DNA of 64,000 bases from Ulvibacterium sp965248315. GTDB taxonomy: Bacteria; Bacteroidota; Bacteroidia; Flavobacteriales; Flavobacteriaceae. The notes under the pieces were generated by a model. That model did no database searches. It was not told the origin of the DNA and worked only from the letters and a program-made list of their open reading frames with translations. The stretch spans positions 1,116,001 to 1,180,000 of the forward strand of contig NZ_CBDFIX010000002.1 in NCBI RefSeq assembly GCF_965248315.1, given 5' to 3'. A program made the translations under genes and the position numbers. The stretch's first letter is position 1, and the number at the start of each line of letters is the position of its first letter. Of this stretch, positions 17,112-24,787 are shown piece after piece.

Positions 17112-17549
17112 ATGCAAAACGATCAAGGCAAATCCCAATACTTAGGTTTAAAACGGATTCTTTTAGCTGCTTTCGTATTTATGACGGTCGGTACTGTTCT
17201 GGAATTGTATCTGCTAGATCATTATGAAGGAGCGCAACAATTGATTCCGATCCTTTGTATAGGCAGCTCAATTTTAATTCTATGTATTCTTTTTTTTCGA
17301 AGAACGAATATGACCTTAAAACTGTTTAAATTAGTTTTGGTGTTAACGGCCCTGAGTGGGGTTTACGGCGCTTTTTTGCATCTTCGAGCCAATTATGAAT
17401 TTGAACAAGAGATGAAACCCACGGCAGGTGGTTGGGATCTTTTTGTAGAAAGTTTATCTGGAGCCCTACCTGCACTCGCACCCTTTAGCATGATCGTGTT
17501 GGCATTGATCGGTTATTCATATGTAATACTTATAAAACAAGAACGATGA
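17112..17549 (+). CDS. Four-helix membrane protein of unknown function
   Basis: This 145-residue protein has four hydrophobic helices: about residues 17-33, 42-60, 70-90 and 120-140. Between the third and fourth lies an extracytoplasmic stretch HLRANYEFEQEMKPTAGGW. No family name can be given with confidence. The stop overlaps the start of the next gene by 4 nt (17546-17549), so the two are translationally coupled and probably functionally linked. Confidence 0.75.
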   Translation: MQNDQGKSQYLGLKRILLAAFVFMTVGTVLELYLLDHYEGAQQLIPILCIGSSILILCILFFRRTNMTLKLFKLVLVLTALSGVYGAFLHLRANYEFEQEMKPTAGGWDLFVESLSGALPALAPFSMIVLALIGYSYVILIKQER

Positions 17550-18238
17550 GAAAATTTGGAAAATTAATTGTAGTGCTCGCGTTGGTCGGAACGGTAATGG
17601 TATCCTGTAAAGAATCAAAAGGGAAGGATGCGTCTAAAGAAACCACGGTTGAAGGATCTGATACCGGCACCAGTGAAAAAGCGGAAAATTTGGAAACCAA
17701 AGTAGTTTTGAACGCCAACCTTGCCACTGAGGCCGATTTAAACGGAATAGGGCTTTCAAAAGAAATGGTTGCCCAAATTTTGGATAAAAGACCTTTTTTG
17801 AGAATGAACGATTTTGATGCCCTGGTCGGTGATGAAACTAAGGAGGAACTCTACAAAAAAGTGTTTGTCCCCTTTAATTTGAATACCACTGCCGAGGCGG
17901 ATTTTAAGATGATACCAGGTGTTGGTGACCGTATGGCTCATGAATTTGAAGAGTACCGGCCATACACCAGCATACAGCAATTTAGAAGGGAAATTGGAAA
18001 ATATGTGGATGAGGAAGAGGTATCCCGCTATGAAAATTATGTATTTGTGCCGGTAGAATTGAATTCCGCCACGGAAGATGATATCAAGGCCTTACCAGGA
18101 GTAGGGAACCGTATGGCCCATGAATTTGAGGAATACCGGCCGTATACAAGTATGGCGCAGTTTAGAAAGGAAATTGGCAAGTATGTGGATGATAAGGAAC
18201 TTATAAGGCTGGAAAGACTTGTTTATTTAAAGGAATAA
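17546..18238 (+). CDS. Helix-hairpin-helix lipoprotein (ComEA-like repeats)
   Basis: A 230-residue lipoprotein (VGTVMVSCKES) with an acidic linker and three helix-hairpin-helix units like those of ComEA/T2SK: around residues 54-90 (NLATEADLNGIGLSKEMV), 110-150 (TTAEADFKMIPGVGDRMAHE) and 172-212 (SATEDDIKALPGVGNRMAHE). The last two are nearly identical, an internal duplication. HhH domains of this type bind DNA non-specifically, so a cell-surface or periplasmic DNA contact role is possible, but ComEA-type folds also occur in other roles. It overlaps the upstream membrane-protein gene. Confidence 0.8.
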   Translation: MRKFGKLIVVLALVGTVMVSCKESKGKDASKETTVEGSDTGTSEKAENLETKVVLNANLATEADLNGIGLSKEMVAQILDKRPFLRMNDFDALVGDETKEELYKKVFVPFNLNTTAEADFKMIPGVGDRMAHEFEEYRPYTSIQQFRREIGKYVDEEEVSRYENYVFVPVELNSATEDDIKALPGVGNRMAHEFEEYRPYTSMAQFRKEIGKYVDDKELIRLERLVYLKE

Positions 18239-18713
18239 GTTTTCTAAAACAGTTGTATGGCATAGGCAACATAAGAACCGCTTTCACCTGTACAATATTA
18301 GTGGTCTTAATTTCCTTGATCTACTGGTTGTTGATGTGTTCCAAAATGTATCATTCCGCCATTTTCGTATCAATTCCTGACGCCAATTCCGCAACGATTC
18401 TAGAAGGATACAAGGTTTGAATCAAAGCATGGGCAGTAGCATCATTTGGGTCATTATAGTTGGGAACCAATACTTTGTATTGGATTAATAACCTTTGGTC
18501 TATTTGAATGGAATTGAATCGGGTTGTATGTGGGTCCCTTTGCTGTCAATGTTTTCAAAACATCCTTTTTTATTCTGGGTTTTGTAGGTGTACCACCCAA
18601 ACCATTTAGGTTGATTCTGTATTTCATGTATTTTCAAAACCTAATACTTATAGGGTTAATCTATTGGAGGGCTTAATTCATTTTTTCTAGTGCTAGATTG
18701 AATTTCCAAAAAG
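18239..18713. other. Non-coding or decayed stretch
   Basis: No open frame with coding character is seen on either strand. Short stretches look like former coding sequence, with many stops. Nothing else is supported here. Confidence 0.4.
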
Positions 18714-18748
18714 AAAACCGGTCATTACTGCGATCCATGACCGGTTTT
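18714..18748 (-). terminator. Bidirectional-type terminator hairpin
   Basis: AAAACCGGTCAT (18714-18725) and ATGACCGGTTTT (18737-18748) are exact reverse complements with an 11-nt loop, with T-rich sequence beyond the right arm and A-rich before the left. It lies 7 nt past the stop of the monooxygenase-like gene on the minus strand. Confidence 0.85.
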
Positions 18749-18755
18749 TCGGGTT

Positions 18756-19070
18756 TTAAGACAAGACTGTTTCGTTCAATACAATGGCCATGTCGTATTC
18801 TTCAACCCTAAGGGTCTCCGGGATAACACCATAGCGTTCAGGTATTTTAGCTGCCAATTCTGAAGTCCAGAATGCACCTCTTGAACTTTTTGTTTCAAAT
18901 AAATAGATACCACTGATTGCACCTGTAGTTTCCTCGGCTATGTAATACTTCTCTATAAGCCCAGGAACATCTCTAAATACATTCAAATCTTCATTGCAAA
19001 CTTGCATTAACTTTTCTTGGCTATGCGAAGAGTTGAATTTTACTGATAGTACCGCTGTAGCTCTTTTCAT
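18756..19070 (-). CDS. YdhR-like putative monooxygenase (dimeric alpha-beta barrel)
   Basis: A 104-residue protein whose layout matches the YdhR/antibiotic-biosynthesis-monooxygenase ferredoxin-like fold: VLSVKFNSSHSQEKL, DVPGLIEKYYIAEETTGAISGIYLFE and a C-terminal strand. The PGL..KYY...G..GIYLFE pattern is typical of this group. Such small homodimers act on polyketide-like or quinone substrates or have unknown roles. A divergent or same-strand AraC regulator lies upstream on the same strand. Confidence 0.75.
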   Translation of the reverse strand: MKRATAVLSVKFNSSHSQEKLMQVCNEDLNVFRDVPGLIEKYYIAEETTGAISGIYLFETKSSRGAFWTSELAAKIPERYGVIPETLRVEEYDMAIVLNETVLS

Positions 19071-19169
19071 TGTTTTTAATTTTAAATGATTAATAATTAC
19101 AGCGACAAAAGTATTTATGATAAAGGCCCTTTAGATAGGCTAAAAAGTCTTAAAAATGGACTTTAAGGT

Positions 19170-20039
19170 TTATGTATCTTTTTGCAGATTACGATACTTT
19201 AAGGGGGTTGTATTATATTTTTGCTTAAAAACACGTATAAAGTGGGATGGGTCTTCAAAGCCACTTTCAAAGGACAGTTGATTAATAGGAAGATCGGTGT
19301 TTAAAAGATGGTGAAGTGCCAAATCTAACTTGCGTTGTTTAAGCCAGAGTCCGGGCGTTATTTTATAATGATCTTTGAATGCCTTTTTGAATTTTGATAA
19401 ACTCATATGACAAAGTTTTGCATAATCTTCAATCTTTAGATTATAGCCAAAATTTTCTTCCATTATACGTGTCATGTGATAAGTTTGATCCTGACATAAG
19501 GAAACTAAATAATCAGCTAAATCCTGATGGTCCTTACTTACGCATAGGCTTAACAACAATTCTTCAAACTTTAATTTTATCAATTGACTGCTAGGCTTTT
19601 GATCTAAGGTGAGATACGAAGATATAGATTCACGATAATTTTCTAACAATTGATTCGACTTCACCCTTAAGACAGCATCTTGATTAGACAGTTGTTTCTG
19701 TGATGCATTTAAAAAAGAAGTGTTTTTTGAGAAGAATGTCTTAATGAAATCATCAGGGATAAAAAAGAAAATTGCACAAAACTCATCCTCAAAAAACTGA
19801 TGCGTAAGGTTAGCTCCTTTTTTTATAAAAAGAATATCGCCTTTTTCAACTTCATAGTCATGGTATATGGTTCTCCACATTTTTTTGCCGGACAAAACAA
19901 AGGCAAAATAGTTACTATCTGACCAGATTCCGAATTTGGTTTCCTCTTGGACACAGGTGTACTCTACAAACAACAATTCGTTAGCCTCTAACTTAATAAA
20001 GTCGTCACTCTGTTTTATAAAAGAATATAAATTTACCAT
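19170..20039 (-). CDS. AraC-family transcriptional regulator with cupin-type sensor
   Basis: A 289-residue regulator. The start at 20039 (MVNLYSFIKQ) is chosen because an upstream ATG at 20168 would overlap the DUF2200 gene and an attC-like site. The N-terminal half is cupin-like (FVLSGKKMWRTIYHDYEVEKGDILFIKKG), the C-terminal half has the two AraC helix-turn-helix units (LKIEDYAKLCHMSLSKFKKA and FESGFEDPSHFIRVFK). It may regulate the YdhR-like gene 99 nt downstream (inference from proximity). Confidence 0.88.
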   Translation of the reverse strand: MVNLYSFIKQSDDFIKLEANELLFVEYTCVQEETKFGIWSDSNYFAFVLSGKKMWRTIYHDYEVEKGDILFIKKGANLTHQFFEDEFCAIFFFIPDDFIKTFFSKNTSFLNASQKQLSNQDAVLRVKSNQLLENYRESISSYLTLDQKPSSQLIKLKFEELLLSLCVSKDHQDLADYLVSLCQDQTYHMTRIMEENFGYNLKIEDYAKLCHMSLSKFKKAFKDHYKITPGLWLKQRKLDLALHHLLNTDLPINQLSFESGFEDPSHFIRVFKQKYNTTPLKYRNLQKDT

Positions 20040-20096
20040 GTTATACGTATTGCTATCGTATTCGCTAAACTGCGTTTTAATGCAATTTAGGTTTTG

Positions 20097-20513
20097 TTGG
20101 CACCAGTTTCTACTTTTTTGCCTCGCGCAAAATTTTCTCCATTTTACGACCTCTTGCCAATTCGTCAATCAGCTTTTCCAAACGTCTGCATTGCCTATAC
20201 AATTCAAATTCATCCTCTATTTCTTCAATTCGATAACCACAAACGACGCCTTTAATCAGGTTTGCGTTTGGGTGTATTTTAGCTTTTTGAAAAAATGTTC
20301 TAAAGGTGGCTTTTGCATCAATAAGTTCCTGCAGGGCATTTTGATCAAAACCGGTAAACCATTTAATTACTTGGTTGAGTTCTTCCTTTGTCCTACCATT
20401 TTTTTCCAATCTATTTAGATAAAGTGGATAAATGGATGCAAATATCATGTTGGCAACCTTTTCATTTTTTTCGGCGGTAACTTTCATTTTATTTCGAATT
20501 GATTAGTGCTAAC
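20097..20513 (-). repeat. Solitary cassette carrying the DUF2200 gene
   Basis: The right edge TTAGTGCTAAC (20503-20513) followed by GGTTTTG, and the left edge GTTGGCACCAG (20096-20106) preceded by GGTTTT, match the cassette pattern: on the minus strand ACCG|TTAGCACTAA at the start and GTGCCAACAAAACC at the end. The ends agree at 8 of 11 positions, differing by transitions. The surrounding attC hairpins are degenerate. It is an isolated cassette between the two clearer arrays. Confidence 0.5.
20110..20487 (-). CDS. DUF2200 family protein
   Basis: A 125-residue protein matching the DUF2200 pattern throughout: FASIYPLYLNRLEKNGRTKEELNQVIKWFTGFD, FFQKAKIHPNANLIKGVVCGYR and a C-terminal LDELARGRKMEKIL-type end. 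Family function is unknown; members are small, soluble and scattered widely, often on mobile DNA. The start codon lies 26 nt inside the cassette and the stop just before the closing core, so the gene fills the cassette. Confidence 0.88.
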   Translation of the reverse strand: MKVTAEKNEKVANMIFASIYPLYLNRLEKNGRTKEELNQVIKWFTGFDQNALQELIDAKATFRTFFQKAKIHPNANLIKGVVCGYRIEEIEDEFELYRQCRRLEKLIDELARGRKMEKILREAKK

Positions 20514-20808
20514 GGTTTTGTGTAGAATCAATGGAATGGTTTGGCACTTAAATTAGCAAATAAATCATATATAGAAAGTTTGCAAGGATTTTAGTAAGTA
20601 GGCTTTCAGGGGTAATTGGTCTTATTCCAGGTAGCTAGTTTTATTCTATAATGCTATTCTCGAATATTTTTTTGGATATCCATGGATTTCCTAGAGCGAA
20701 GTTAATTTCCTGATTTCATTACATCATAAACAGATAATCTGTTGTTCCCAGTATTTTTCAATGCGTCTTTGATCAGTTTTTAGTTTGAAGAAATTCATTT
20801 TTATAGCA
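20514..20808. other. Degenerate attC-like flank and non-coding DNA
   Basis: The first 60 bases look like a decayed attC arm (GGTTTTGTGTAGAATCAATGG, with TTGGCAC at 20551-20557). The rest is AT-rich with no open frame of note. Confidence 0.35.
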
Positions 20809-21645
20809 CTAAGGGATATCAATATTTACTTGGTTGAATTTTCCTTTGAGAACAACCATAATAGCCACTAAAAAGTATACAAAGCATACCATTAAATACT
20901 GACCACCTAATTCTATTGGGAAAGACCAATTGGTAAGCAACTCTGGTGTAATTGGAACCTCGGAATCCCTTGGAAAAAAACTTACAATGCTGAGTGAGGC
21001 GTTTGAAATGGCATGAAATCCAACAGCAAAAAGCATACTCCCCCCAGATTTGTTATAGAGCCAGTTAAAAATGAATGTCCAAGGAAAAATAAAGGCAATT
21101 ACATAAATAAATGGAACATTATGTATTCCTTGTCCCATCCAGTAGGTAGGTAAATGCCAAAGTAAATGAACTATAGCTAAAATAAGTGAAGCCAAGATAG
21201 GAGAGAAATGACGTTGCAATCTTGGTAGTGCAAAACCTCTCCAACCTAGTTCTTCCCCAAAACCAGCAATAAGAAAAGAGGGAATTATTGAACCCAACCA
21301 ATACGAAATAGGAAGTATTGCGGGGGATAGATCACCAAAATAAAATATTTGCCATAATGAGCGTCCAGTGAAATGGACCGATGCCGGAAGTAATAACAAC
21401 AATAGCCACCAATACCACTTTATTTTGATACGTTTAAACCGACCTAATAATTGAAAAATCCCTTTTTTCTTGTAAAAGCAACCTGTAAGGATTATTGATG
21501 TTATGGAGGGTGCCCAAATACCTAGTAAGGTAATCAATAGAATGTCCGTTTGATGGCCAAGGAAAAACAATGCCCATGATAATCCATAGGTCAAAGCAAA
21601 AAATAGGACAAGCTGCCGTTTGGAGTTCTCTTCTGTAGCGTTCAT
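20809..21645 (-). CDS. CPBP-family intramembrane metalloprotease
   Basis: A 278-residue multi-pass protein with the three CAAX-protease/bacteriocin-processing (CPBP, Abi) motifs: EELGWR (Glu131, Glu132, Arg136), HLLWH (His160, His164) and HAISN (His211, Asn215). These residues make the intramembrane catalytic centre. About eight hydrophobic helices are visible. Bacterial members serve in self-immunity to bacteriocins, protein processing or stress responses; the substrate is unknown here. It lies 86 nt downstream of a membrane-bound AraC regulator on the same strand. Confidence 0.88.
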   Translation of the reverse strand: MNATEENSKRQLVLFFALTYGLSWALFFLGHQTDILLITLLGIWAPSITSIILTGCFYKKKGIFQLLGRFKRIKIKWYWWLLLLLLPASVHFTGRSLWQIFYFGDLSPAILPISYWLGSIIPSFLIAGFGEELGWRGFALPRLQRHFSPILASLILAIVHLLWHLPTYWMGQGIHNVPFIYVIAFIFPWTFIFNWLYNKSGGSMLFAVGFHAISNASLSIVSFFPRDSEVPITPELLTNWSFPIELGGQYLMVCFVYFLVAIMVVLKGKFNQVNIDIP

Positions 21646-21731
21646 AGATTGATGAATTTTCTACAAACCTAAATTTCAAGGGTAAATACAACAAAGCAAC
21701 TATTTGCTATATCATGATATAGCACAAAATG

Positions 21732-22763
21732 CTATTTCAGATGAAGTTTTTGAAATTCTTTTGGGGTTAGCCCGGCGTGTGTCTTAAAAAGATAATTGAA
21801 TCTACTGCTGGACTTAAATCCGGATTCTTGAGCTATTCCGAAGATGGTAAGGTTTTTATTGTTTGAATCCGCCAATCGTTTCTTCACCTCGTCAAAACGA
21901 AATTTAAAGACATACTCTGAAAAGCTCATATGTAGATTTTGGTTAATTATTTGTGAGATATATTTTGGGTTAATATCGACATATTGGGAGAATGTTTTGA
22001 GGGTTAAACTTTTCTGAAGATATAGTTTGTCATCTTTCATAGCCGCTTCGATGTTAGCGAGATATTCTTTTGATTTTTCTTCTGAGATGTGTGAAGTTCT
22101 GTATTTTCTGGGCGTAATACCAAAATCATGGGTACTATTCATTTCTTTATAAGCCAAGTAAAAAATGGGTACGACCAATAATGATGTGAAACTTTGAAGC
22201 ACGTTGTTCGGGACAATTTTAATTCCCATCGCCTCAAGTATGTATAAACTAAAATTGATTGTTATCAATATGGCGAACACAATGATAGATGGTAAAATCC
22301 AATTGTAATATTGCCTGGCTTTTATGTAATGATCAATACAGTATTTTATGGACAGTAACAGATAGACACTCATTTGGGTGAAAGCTACAAATGGGATAAT
22401 TTCCGTGAACCGCTTCCACTCAAAAAAAAGATCAATCCCAGCTAGAATTATAAAAGGGAATGTGTTTGAATAAATTAGGCGATTTTCTGACTTCCTATCA
22501 TTATAAATTACATATACGTATAAAACAGGACCTATAAACCACATTAAATTGTTCGAAATATCTTGTAATGGGAAGTTTTGAAGATAGATTCCTATAAGAT
22601 TTAGATAGGTGTTCAATGCAATTGTAGCAAATGAAAAACACAAGAATGCAATCAATCTATTTAACGTCCTAATTCCCTTTGATTTCAAAATGAAATGGAA
22701 ACAAAGAAACAATGCTTGCACGGCAATTATTAGATTTAGTATGGCAAGAATTTCTATGGTCAT
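21732..22763 (-). CDS. Membrane-anchored AraC-family regulator
   Basis: A 343-residue protein with an N-terminal membrane sensor of about six to seven helices (residues 1-205, beginning LAILNLIIAVQALFLCFHFI) and a C-terminal AraC DNA-binding domain (LKTFSQYVDINPKYISQIIN and GIAQESGFKSSSRFNYLFK). This architecture is common in Flavobacteriaceae. Its neighbour downstream, the CPBP protease, is a plausible target or partner. Confidence 0.85.
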   Translation of the reverse strand: MTIEILAILNLIIAVQALFLCFHFILKSKGIRTLNRLIAFLCFSFATIALNTYLNLIGIYLQNFPLQDISNNLMWFIGPVLYVYVIYNDRKSENRLIYSNTFPFIILAGIDLFFEWKRFTEIIPFVAFTQMSVYLLLSIKYCIDHYIKARQYYNWILPSIIVFAILITINFSLYILEAMGIKIVPNNVLQSFTSLLVVPIFYLAYKEMNSTHDFGITPRKYRTSHISEEKSKEYLANIEAAMKDDKLYLQKSLTLKTFSQYVDINPKYISQIINQNLHMSFSEYVFKFRFDEVKKRLADSNNKNLTIFGIAQESGFKSSSRFNYLFKTHAGLTPKEFQKLHLK

Positions 22764-22895
22764 TGGTTCCTTCTTCTAATAAACGTTTTGTTATGGTTTA
22801 GATATTCCTTTGCTCCAACTTTGTTCAAATGCTCCTACCATGGGTTCAACGTTCATTTGGGGATGCCGGTAAACTACAATAAATTATAGCAAATG

Positions 22896-23381
22896 TTATT
22901 TATTTTTAATTTCCGATAAGCTTGGTTTAAATTCAAGTTGTGTGTCTTTGAACCAATTTGTTTCAATCTTAACCCAAATCATTTCTCTCCGTTTCTTTTT
23001 TGTTTCCAGTTCAACTATTCTATAATAAGTATGTTCGTATTGAACAGCTCCATTAGTGATCATTGGTTTCCCGATGGTTACTTCAAATTTTTTAAAGCGG
23101 CCTACTTTGAAAAGTCCGTTTTCATTTAGATTCCCCGTTTCAATTCCATCTTCGTCAAACCCTTTTTCAAGTCGGAAAAGTTTAATCAATCTGTCCGTTT
23201 GAAAAAGCAGTACATAAGCAATTAGCAAAGTGATTACTAGGTAAATTAAACTTACTCTCAAGCTAAAGGAATAAAATCCATCTAAGAATGACATGTTCGG
23301 TATTAGCTGGAACAACGAATTAACGAAACAATAAATTCCTAAAGTTTTTATGACAACTCTAAATAAATCTGTTTTAGTCAT
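22896..23381 (-). CDS. Membrane protein of unknown function, cassette-borne
   Basis: This 161-residue protein has two hydrophobic helices (about residues 9-28 and 36-60) and a cytoplasmic or periplasmic tail rich in charged residues (TNWFKDTQLEFKPSLSEIKNK). No family is recognised. The ATG is about 27 nt after the cassette core at 23401-23410, which fits cassette gene placement; the far end of this cassette (expected GTTACCCAAC below 22896) was not found, so the array seems truncated here. Confidence 0.6.
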   Translation of the reverse strand: MTKTDLFRVVIKTLGIYCFVNSLFQLIPNMSFLDGFYSFSLRVSLIYLVITLLIAYVLLFQTDRLIKLFRLEKGFDEDGIETGNLNENGLFKVGRFKKFEVTIGKPMITNGAVQYEHTYYRIVELETKKKRREMIWVKIETNWFKDTQLEFKPSLSEIKNK

Positions 23382-23400
23382 TTATATGCTTTTTAAAAAT

Positions 23401-23626
23401 GTTGGGTAACGGTTTAGCTACGAACAGTACGGGGGCAAACTAGCGTTTGCTTTCTGCCACGCACTTAGCGAAATCTTTTTGCCTGCCTGTCGGCGAGGCA
23501 GGTTTTGTTTTTTCTTTTTTTAGTGTCAAAGCGAAATCCCAAAGATTTCGCTGGCTTCATAAAATTACGCAAACCTCCGCGCTTAAAACCTAAGCCCGTA
23601 TTGTTTATAGGTTTTGTTGGCAATAG
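23401..23626 (-). repeat. attC-like site with two inner hairpins
   Basis: Left core GTTGGGTAAC (23401-23410), right core GTTGGCAATAG (23616-23626); the latter is the partner of CTATTGCCAAC-like bases at the far end of the toxin cassette (24727-24735). At 226 bp it is longer than the others and holds two compact inverted repeats: CCTGCCT/AGGCAGG (23482-23502) and AGCGAAATC/GATTTCGCT (23530-23552). Open frames running through it are not credible. Confidence 0.65.
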
Positions 23627-23711
23627 TTTTTTTGTCAATTTTAACATAACCAATGCAAGCTTGTTTCGTTTATTTCGTTTATTATTGTAAAGTCTAATAA
23701 CCGTCAAGATA

Positions 23712-24167
23712 ATGGAAACTTATAAAAACATAAAACGACCTTCGAAAGAAGAACAAGAACTTGCAATGCAATCATATGATGCTTTGGCATCTGTCCTGGA
23801 GCAGCTTAAATCTGAAAATCCCGAAATTGAGATTGAAGAAACAAAGGAAAAGATTAAAATTCCATTGAGGGTTTTAAAACTGTTAGCTAAAATTTTAAAA
23901 GTGACAAGTCAGGGTAATCCAATTTCTATTGTTCCAATAGCGACGGAAATGACTACACAAGCTGCTGCGGAGTTTTTGGGTTGTTCTAGACCACATTTGG
24001 TAAAGCTACTAGAAGAAGGTAAAATTCCGTTTGCTAAAGTTGGAAAACATCGAAGAGTTAAGTTTGAAGATATTGTTGCGTACAAGGAAGAAATGAAATC
24101 TAATCAAGAACAGCTTTTGATGGATATTATGAAGTCAGATGAAGAGTTAGGGTTGTATGATTCATAG
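23712..24167 (+). CDS. Antitoxin-like DNA-binding protein (excisionase-type HTH)
   Basis: A 151-residue protein with a MerR/excisionase-like helix-turn-helix (TTQAAAEFLGCSRPHLVKLL) followed by EGKIPFAKVGKHRRVKFEDI, the binding wing. The N-terminal half is helical and acidic. This architecture is the usual antitoxin partner of PIN toxins of the next gene's type, and the two overlap by 11 nt. The pair is read opposite to the cassette direction, as is allowed for modules with their own promoter. Confidence 0.85.
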   Translation: METYKNIKRPSKEEQELAMQSYDALASVLEQLKSENPEIEIEETKEKIKIPLRVLKLLAKILKVTSQGNPISIVPIATEMTTQAAAEFLGCSRPHLVKLLEEGKIPFAKVGKHRRVKFEDIVAYKEEMKSNQEQLLMDIMKSDEELGLYDS

Positions 24168-24720
24168 TGTCCGGTTTAAATGTGTCTTAGATACAAACAT
24201 TATCTATCCAATTGAAATAAGAGATTTACTATTTTGGTTTGCTTACTTTGAATTGTTTACCCCAAAATGGAGTAATCATATTTTTGATGAATGGGAAAAA
24301 GTAATGAAGAATAAAGGAGTCGGGGAGGATGAAATAAAGAAGAGAACAAATCGGGCAAATCTTGCATTTCCTGACGCTTTGGTTACCAACTATGAACCAT
24401 TAATCGAAACTTTGGAACTCCCTGATTCCAAGGATAGGCATGTAATGGCCGCAGCTATTAAGACCAATGCGAATGTTATAGTAACCAATAACCTTAAGGA
24501 TTTTCCAAAGGAATATTTGTCTAGATTTGGGTTGTCTGCTAAATCCGCTGATGACTTTATTACTGATATAATTGATTTGAATCACGAAAAAGCAGTACAA
24601 GCATTTAAGAAACTAGTCTTAAATAGACGAAATCCAGATTTAGACGAATATGAAGTTCTAGATGTATTGAGAAAAAATGGACTTAAAGAATCTGCCGACT
24701 ATCTCCATTCCTTGATTTGA
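24157..24720 (+). CDS. PIN-domain ribonuclease toxin
   Basis: A 187-residue PIN-domain protein: CVLDTNIIYP with the first catalytic Asp near residue 12, a conserved acidic residue in HIFDEWEKVM, and PDSKDRHVMAAAIKTNANVIVTNN with the second acidic pair. PIN toxins cut RNA, often tRNA or rRNA. It overlaps the antitoxin gene, forming a type II toxin-antitoxin module that would stabilise the cassette array against loss, as is known for chromosomal integrons. Confidence 0.85.
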   Translation: MIHSVRFKCVLDTNIIYPIEIRDLLFWFAYFELFTPKWSNHIFDEWEKVMKNKGVGEDEIKKRTNRANLAFPDALVTNYEPLIETLELPDSKDRHVMAAAIKTNANVIVTNNLKDFPKEYLSRFGLSAKSADDFITDIIDLNHEKAVQAFKKLVLNRRNPDLDEYEVLDVLRKNGLKESADYLHSLI

Positions 24721-24726
24721 TAAATT

Positions 24727-24787
24727 ATTGCCAACGTTCCGTGTATGGTGCGTATCCCGAAGGGTATGCACTATACACCTTGTGCCT
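24727..24787 (-). repeat. Left part of an attC-like site split by an insertion sequence
   Basis: Core ATTGCCAAC (24727-24735) is followed by a strong hairpin, GTGTATGGTGCGTATCCC with GGGTATGCACTATACAC (24741-24778, two mismatches). The remainder of the site continues after the insertion sequence at 26501-26520. On the minus strand the crossover core reads GGAACG|TTGGCAAT. Confidence 0.75.

Noticed and set aside
20040..20168. N-terminal extension of the AraC-type regulator to an ATG at 20168
   Set aside because: It would overlap the DUF2200 gene and the cassette end; the start at 20039 gives a normal cupin start.
22780..22800. ACGTTTTGTTATGG before the membrane AraC gene as a cassette core
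   Set aside because: The minus-strand reading AACAAAACG|TTTATTAG is suggestive, but no matching partner at the other end of the gene was found.
23465..23707. 80-codon minus-strand frame in the long attC-like site
   Set aside because: It spans two palindromes and has basic, low-complexity translation; no start context and no family.
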